From Escallonia rubra (Eukaryota; Streptophyta; Magnoliopsida; Escalloniales; Escalloniaceae), in the NCBI GenBank assembly GCA_033065855.1, contig JAVXUO010000393.1, positions 248,001-312,000 of the forward strand: a stretch of 64,000 bases of DNA, in the 5' to 3' direction. Below are positions 57,731-64,000 of this stretch, piece after piece; position 1 is the stretch's first letter, and each line of letters starts with the position of its first letter. Made by a program: the position numbers and the translations under genes. The notes below the pieces were generated by a model that saw only the letters and a list, made by a program, of their open reading frames with translations, had not been told where the DNA came from and did not search any database.

Positions 57731-59230
57731 CCAAAGAGAGGTGGACCGGAGCCTTCCCATTGTATGGGGAGGTCGGCCACAGCCCTTCCTTGAAGGCTTC
57801 CTGTCCTTGCTCCTTAGTATCTCCTCTTCACGGGGGCTTGTTGCTCCCCCCTCTCTTTGGGGGCTCCTTGCTCCCCCTTGGTCTTTTCTCTCCTTGGGGG
57901 ATCCTCTCTTAGGAGGCTTCTTAGCCTCTTTCCTTAGCCTATTTTCTCTCTGGGGGCTCCTTGCCTCCCTCCATGGACTCTTATCTCCTTGGGGGCTCTT
58001 ATTCCATGACCTCTGTCGCCGTGCTCGAGCGTCATCTCTACATTACTTGCCAGCGACAGAACTCCCTAATGCTATGTGCCCCCGGTATTGCGATCGTTGC
58101 CGTACTCAAGCACCGAAACACCGGACTGTGCCCGAATGCCAACTCCTACTATATGCACCCATGTCACTGCTTCCCTCGATCGCGCCCATGAGTTGTCGTC
58201 GTGCCCCTCGCCATTTCCGTTGAGCATGCCCTTAGCACCGCACATACACCATCGCACCCATGCGTCATGCCAGTTAGCAATAGCATTCTCAGCATATGTT
58301 ACACTGCCACATCCCCAGTGTTGGTCCATCTCTTCACCATGACATCTGCACCTCGCCTTAGGACGGAACATGCTTTGACCCGCTCTTCAGAGTGTTCAGG
58401 CATATTTTTTTAGGCCAGGCGACTCTATCGGGACACTGACGCTAGGTGAGCAACCAATCCAAAGCCCTTACTGAGTCGCACAAGGGGGTCGAAAGATGTA
58501 GAGAATCTTACAGTAGAGCAAAAAACCCGATGCCCAACTACCAAGCGAACTACAATGTGAGCTCTCCAAGGACATTCTCCCTTCTCGGAACGACCCCATG
58601 GTCCTTAGGGTGCTGATAAAGAGCCCTCGATGCTAGAGCACGTGTGCTAGTCACATAGACACCCTGACGAAGATAGTATCCTGGAGGAGTCGCCTATCAT
58701 GCGGTGAGTCTTTGTGCCGAAGCACTTGGATTGCGCCAATATAGTGTCCTAGATAAGTCAGCCACCCAGTAGGTAGAGTTAGTGTGTCGAAGGAGTTGCC
58801 TACCCGACATGTCGAGGTAGTGTCTCAAAGGAGTCGCCGGGCCGAGGTTGTGTTCTAGAGAACTCCCCTACTCGGCGAGAAGGAATCCTCATACTTGGTG
58901 TGCTCTGACCACATTGGTGCTAGTGAGCCAATCTCCCTAGACAGACAGAGTGAAGCTATGCAGGGTAGGCCGAGAAAATATGCAATTCGATAGTCTGTGG
59001 AGCACCGGCATTTGTGACACCTTTAGACAAGGTGTCACTCACAGGAAGCGCCACGTGCTTTTCCAACTCCTATAAGTATTGGACTAGAGAGTTCATTTTC
59101 GAGAGAATAGAATTCATTTGCATATGTAACTATATCACTTAAAACCCTAGAACTAGAGAAATCTAGAGAGAGAGAAACTCTGGACTTTAGACCTTGATTT
59201 TGGACCCCGACTTGATCCTCATTCTCGGCA
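57731..59230. repeat. GC-richer degenerate minisatellite-like region, unidentified
   Basis: At 57820-58000 the phrase CTCCTTGGGGGCTC recurs about six times. At 58670-58880 a degenerate unit of about 40-50 bp (AGTGTCCTAGAGGAGTCGCC-like) recurs about four times. The stretch 59040-59200 resembles a promoter/leader of a retroelement (TATAAGTATTGG, then AAACCCTAGAAC), so this may be a remnant of one, but no paired repeat or coding part is visible. The open frame 57741-58223 is low-complexity and not believed. Confidence 0.4.
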
Positions 59231-59239
59231 ACATATCAA

Positions 59240-59400
59240 ACCCATCCATGGCGGCATCGAGCAGGCCCTGCGCTCGCAAGATGCTCAATCATCACCAAGT
59301 GGGTCGCGTGATGGAAACAGCCCCCTCTTTGACCATCTTGTGGAAAATGTCAACAGCCTCAGCATGATTGGCAACCTGACTGTGGAGGTTGGTGACTGAC
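59240..59400 (-). pseudogene. Decayed PPR gene fragment
   Basis: Read on the minus strand, pieces such as HAEAVDIFHKMVKEG and MIEHLASAG resemble the neighbouring PPR gene's SEAVKIFHALVREK and MIEHLASAG (about residues 230-270 there). The fragment is short and interrupted by stops. It is a partial local copy of that gene or of a close relative. Confidence 0.6.
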
Positions 59401-60343
59401 TATGTTGTAAGCCTGACAAATGGTTGTGTCCATCTCAAAGAGGTTTCCTTTTTGCACTTTTACAATTTCATACAGGCAATTTATAGGATGTAATACCTTG
59501 TTCTACGATATTTATAGCGCATTTGAGCAGAGAAGTCTTAAAAGGTTTAGTCCATTAAGCTACAACGGTTTTCAACATCGAATTATTGGAATTTTAGGAT
59601 TATCTATGTTTATCTATAGTGTATATTAATTGGATACAGTTGAGATGGCTTAGATTTGTTTACCTAATCGTATGCTTCTTCTTTTTTTTAAAGGTACGCT
59701 CTGGAAAAGATGAGGTAGCCTTTTAGAATGACTATGCAAAATACTGAGTTACACGAAACCTAGGTAAGTCCTATTGCCAAAGAGAGAGATGATCATGTTA
59801 GGGTTGACGGATCAAGCTGTAAAGAGATTGGCATCTTGGCATGATGCAACCTATCTGCCAACCTGGAATAACAGATATTCTACAAGAATTTTAAGAATCT
59901 TTCTCCATGATAAATATAATTTTGAAAGAGGGAGAAACCTAAAAGCGTAAGAAGGTCACTGCTCCTTACTGTATCCCTCGAAACTCGAATAAAACCAACA
60001 TGGCACTTAATTACTAGAGTCTCTCCGCAGAAAGTAGACAATACACATGCGTGAACAGTTTTCTATCTGTGCTCATTGCTCCAAAGCAGATTTTCAGCTC
60101 CTAAGCTTGTGGGAAAAAAAAATGCTTCAACATCTTAGCTTTGTGTGAAACATTTCACACACTCAAGAATAAAGATGTCAAAACCATGTTTTATGTCCAT
60201 TCTCACCTTAATATCTAGTGTGCACATCCCTGTATAGTGGACCAGAAAACTAAACGTAGCAATGGGTATGTTCTTACAAGATGACATAAATTTTTTTGGT
60301 ACAAAAAAATTGTCACAGCATACTACCCCTTCCCAACCTCCAT

Positions 60344-62493
60344 TTAAGCTTGGGAATCCCTTACAGGCTGCTGATTGGCTAAAAAGCTACTGGAATAAAT
60401 ATTATAAACTCTTGAGAGATATGCAAAGGATACCTTAAATATGTAACCGTGCCATGTAAGTGGAAGGACAGCATCATGATCTAATGTAGACTTAATGGCA
60501 GCAATCTCATTCAACTTGTTTTCCATCTTGAGACCCTTGCAGAGCACATTTCTTGTGGCGAAATCGGGCATCATATTCGACTTTCTCATTTCTTCAAAAA
60601 CCCTGTAAGCATCACCAGGCTTGTGACACCAAACATAAGCTCGGATCAGAATCTGAAAGAAATAAACATCCCGCTCCAAATCGCATTGCCCAACCATCGC
60701 AGACAGATACTTGACTGCCTTCAGATCCTTATACTTACGCCCAAAATAGTATATTAGCCCCGTAAATGTCTGAATATCTGGTTGAATTCCGTGCTGAAAA
60801 ATCATTTCATTTAGCATAGCTACCACATCAGAGCCACTGTGGCGTTTCCAGGACAATGTCCGGAAGAGAGAACAGTACAAGATCTTCATATTGAACTCTG
60901 GTAAAGGGTCACAAAATTGTTCAATTTCACGGAGGATCTTGAAGGTAGGATCTACTGTATATATATTATTTTTGTGGAAGTCTATTATTAGTTTGATTGT
61001 AAAGAATGGTAACTTAATACCTTCCCTTTTTATTTTGGACAAGAGTTCATCCATTCGTTCATCATCTGGACCTGATGCTGCTAAAATGTTGATCATTGTC
61101 GAGACTGTGTAAACATTATGCCTGAACCGTCCCCCGGCTTGCTTTTCTCAAGCCACTGGAAAAAATTCCATGCCCTATCAATTCGACGGAGATTCCTAAT
61201 AACTTTGCACACCAATGGAGTTGTCCACTCAAAATCCAGACCCTCAATTGCAAATTCCATATCAGGGTTCAAATTCCAGAATGCATCTTGGAAAAAGCGA
61301 GGCTCCACTTCCATCCGCGGCTGCGTTGGTTTCAACTCAAAGCTTTTGTCTTCATCGTCATCCTTTTCGCTCTCGCTGCGGCTGCTAGTGAAACCAAAAT
61401 CTATGTCCTCAAGACTTCCACTTGTTCCATCCGGCAAGAGTTGTCTGACAAGTGCATCCACATCCTCCACCAAACCCGAGTCCATCATGGACTGCAACGC
61501 CAACCTTGTCGATTGCCCCGGCAATATCCCGTCAAGTCGCATCTCGCAAATCAAACTTCCGACAACATCGAAACTTTCCATTTCGGCAAAGCCCCTCAAG
61601 AGAACGGAATACTGCCTGGCAGTGCGCTTGATTCTCATCCTTGGCAATATATCGAACACCTGCTTAGCAGATTCAAATTTTCCCGCGCTCGCCAAGTGCT
61701 CGATCATGATCGAGTAGGTTCGCGTGTTCGGGATCCGCTTCTCCCTAACCAAGGCATGGAAGATCTTAACCGCCTCCGAGTGGTTCCCGTCGCGTCCATA
61801 GAGGTCCATGACCATGTTAAAGGACTCGGTGCACGGAAGCTTGCCGTGGAAGCCCCGCACGAGCTGGCGCCAAAAATCCAAAAGTGAGCCGAGGTCCCCG
61901 AGGGCGTAATAGTGCCGAGCCAACTCCATCAGGTCCGTAGAATACCAATCACCAGATATTAGCCGCAACCCGGGGATTACGCCGGCTATCGTCGCCTCGA
62001 TTAGGTTATGGAGATCTATAGCGCGGCCAGACTCGGCGAGGACTCGGGCGAATGCGTGCAGGGAATACCTGCTGAGCGAGAATTGCGGGACATGCTGGTC
62101 GAGGGTTTCGATGAGGGAAATGGCAGAATCGGCGGAGGGAGAGGAGCGGAGGGCCTGGGCCAGTACGGTCGGGTCGTCCTTGAGGAGCGGGTCGCTTAGG
62201 AGAGTTATCAAGGGGGCGGTGTTGTTGTCGTCGTTGGTGGAGTGAGGGTGGTGAAGAGCCTGTTTGAGTGATTGGAGGAGCCTAGATTTGCGGACGTAAG
62301 TGTCGACGGTGGTGGCAGGAGCTTCGTCAATGTAGGCGGCGTCTATGTAAGTCTTCAGGTAAGCCCGGCCAACCAGAAGTAATGGGGGCTTCTTCTTGCT
62401 GCTGCGTTTCTGCAACGTTGTTGCCCTCCATACACTGCCGTTCATTTTTCCTTGGGCTCGGCTGCTAAAACCTAAAAGGGGATGACAAAACAT
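60344..62493 (-). CDS. Pentatricopeptide-repeat protein, one apparent frame change
   Basis: Two abutting minus-strand frames: 62493 to about 61130, then about 61130 to 60344. The first holds an N-terminal extension (Ser/Arg/Lys-containing, possibly organellar targeting) and helical PPR motifs such as CTESFNMVMDLYGRDGNHSEA and RTYSIMIEHLASAGKFESA. The second continues with NVYTVSTMINILAASG, DIQTFTGLIYYFGRKYKDL and DVYFFQILIRAYVWC. The joint lies in a run of five G (plus-strand C5, 61131-61135); one extra base there would keep the frame open, so it is either an allele defect or a sequencing error. Total is about 700 residues. A donor at 60433 suggests a short last exon; one candidate (GTT GGC AGA TAG at 59862-59851) is speculative. 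PPR proteins bind organellar RNA. Start could also be Met at 62445. Confidence 0.82.
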
Positions 62494-62639
62494 AAAACCC
62501 AGTACTAATCATCAAACTAGTCGTGCGCACCCGACAGTGACATTGACAGGTGCCGGATCCTAAACATTAATTTTACGCTACTAATACGCTTTTAAATTAG
62601 TCAAGTATTAATTTAAATTTGGTGATGCAACACAAAAAT

Positions 62640-63450
62640 TTATATATGCGTTACTTATAAAAGTATGAATACTGTAAATCATTTCTGAACGATTTTGTCC
62701 TTCGTTAATAATATTTTTACCTACCCTTTATGATTCCCTTTTAAATTTTGTTGAAATTAAATGAACATTGGATACAATGAATCTATTCTAAATATTAGGA
62801 AATGAAAAGTATGGTAAAAAAGAAATATATAAATTCATTTATTATTCCCTTTTTAATTTGGTTGAAATATAAAAATGAATTGGGTAATAAGAATTGTGAT
62901 TTTTTCCCTTACATTTTTAGGTTAGCAAACAATTAATCTATTTAAAATAAACACAAAAAAAGAGTAACTGAAATACGTTAAAAATCACTTCACAAACAAA
63001 AAATTGTTGGAAAAAAAATGTAAAAACAAAAAAATTAGGTAAATTTGCATCAAAAAATTGAGGAGGGGGGGGGGGGGGGAACAAAGCTTGAGTATGACGT
63101 CAATTTGAACTGAAAATCTGTTCAATTATTACAATTGAAGATAATGACAGGTGCTTTGCATGATGTACAACATTCATACTTTGAAATGCAAAACACCAGC
63201 TGGTCTTGAAAATTTCAAATCTTAAGTGTATACCATGAACAAATTTAACATATTACAAAAAAAAAAAAGAGATGCAGATTCATTCTTTTTATTTCTCCAT
63301 TTGCTCTTCTTTTCAGGAGCACCATCAAACATGTCTTTACTTCAGAAGCCTAGAGAGAAGATTTTCAAACACTAAACTAATTACAATTGCGAACATCAAA
63401 TATACATTTATTCTAAAACAAGTTAAAAAAGAAATAATCTTAAGTAGGTG
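62640..63450 (+). mobile_element. Helitron-like dispersed repeat
   Basis: It matches 41290-42060 over most of its length (for instance TATAAAAGTATGAAT at the start and TTAGCAAACAATTAA in the middle). Similar ends were judged Helitron-like. A G-run lies at 63063-63079. No coding capacity. The remaining sequence to 64000 is AT-rich with no gene seen. Confidence 0.5.
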
Positions 63451-64000
63451 AAGTTATCTTTACTCTCCATTTTTCTCTACGACAATCGGAAATAATTTTA
63501 ACATGTCTGAAAAGGTCAAAACATTCTAAAATGTTTTTTGCTTTTTGTACAACCAACCTATCATAAAGCCTTCACCATCCATGTTTTAGTAGAATTAATT
63601 GCCACTAAAAAAGTAAAAATGATTAGTGTTTGCGGCTTAGCAGATATTGCAAGATTACAGTTTTATCAATGAGATTTAGTGACAATTGTCTTCACTGCTA
63701 GGGGAGTTAATGAGAATTAAATATGTCATATTCTAATGTCTAAACTAACTTTCGGAAAATAATAATTTGCTAGCTCGGTGTATCCAATGAATCAAAATAA
63801 TATTGTCTTCATGTTCCTAACTGAAGTTATTAGCTTTTACCTATAACGGAAAATAGAGATACATTAATTATAAATTCTAGATAGTGTCAATATTGGAGAA
63901 TTTAACCCAAAAAAATACAAACTTAAATAAACTACAAAATTAGTAAAACTGTGTTCATTTGTATTTTAGTAAATTTCGATCTCTTTTCTTTTTGGTAAAT

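Noticed and set aside
57741-58223. 160-residue open frame
   Set aside because: Low-complexity Leu/Ser/Gly from CTCCTTGGGGG repeats; no domain and no splice support.
61118-61887. Two plus-strand frames of about 200 residues
   Set aside because: They are antisense shadows of the PPR gene, which has clear repeat motifs on the minus strand.

Overview
This is plant nuclear DNA, almost certainly from a eudicot: AT-rich, intron-containing genes, and a dense mix of plant transposons (Ty1/copia, hAT, Mutator/MULE, Stowaway- and Tourist-like MITEs, Helitron-like ends, SINEs, a LINE tail and an endogenous caulimovirid fragment). I cannot name the species from sequence alone.

The backbone is a large direct tandem duplication. 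Copy A runs from the left window edge to about 23066. Copy B runs from about 23067 (position 1 pairs with 23907) to about 54013. The right breakpoint lies in intron 7 of a U-box/kinase gene (USP domain, coiled coil, non-RD kinase, U-box; PUB33-like). Copy B therefore holds the complete nine-exon gene (47964-56020, 895 codons before the stop), while copy A holds a 3'-truncated, damaged version (from 17123). Because the copies share their background, each serves as the empty site for insertions in the other. In copy A these are a 373-bp local duplication, a foldback MITE (1918-2204), a hAT element (2692-8883) carrying a broken Ty1/copia (2731-8352), a Stowaway-like MITE (10330-10696), a gene-capturing non-autonomous MULE (15381-16652), a composite replacement with a LINE tail (20141-21863) and a Tourist-like MITE (22456-22833). 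In copy B they are a caulimovirid fragment (24606-27505), a very large MULE (27565-38923) and a hAT MITE (44167-44822).

The most striking item is the 11.4-kb MULE at 27565-38923. It has terminal inverted repeats of about 290 bp, lies inside a (TA)n tract, and looks intact. It encodes a FAR1-type MULE transposase (35615-37912, minus) and four further genes: a five-exon gene fusing a plant mobile domain to a Ulp1-like C48 protease with all catalytic residues present (28410-31609), two divergently transcribed paralogous small basic proteins (32565-32999 minus, 33387-33818 plus), and a two-exon compact B3 DNA-binding protein (34538-35006 minus). About 22 copies of a 22-24-bp palindrome, GTCCGC-N11-GCGGAC, occur in both TIRs, in two tandem arrays and between genes, and I saw none outside the element. 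A multi-gene cargo MULE with its own small-protein family and a dispersed palindrome is the best candidate here for an undescribed system.

Right of the duplication are the kinase and U-box exons, about 1.7 kb of plain intergenic DNA, a degenerate minisatellite-like region (57731-59230), a decayed PPR fragment (59240-59400), and a pentatricopeptide-repeat gene on the minus strand (60344-62493) that is open except for one apparent one-base frame change. A Helitron-like dispersed repeat related to one in copy B ends the window.
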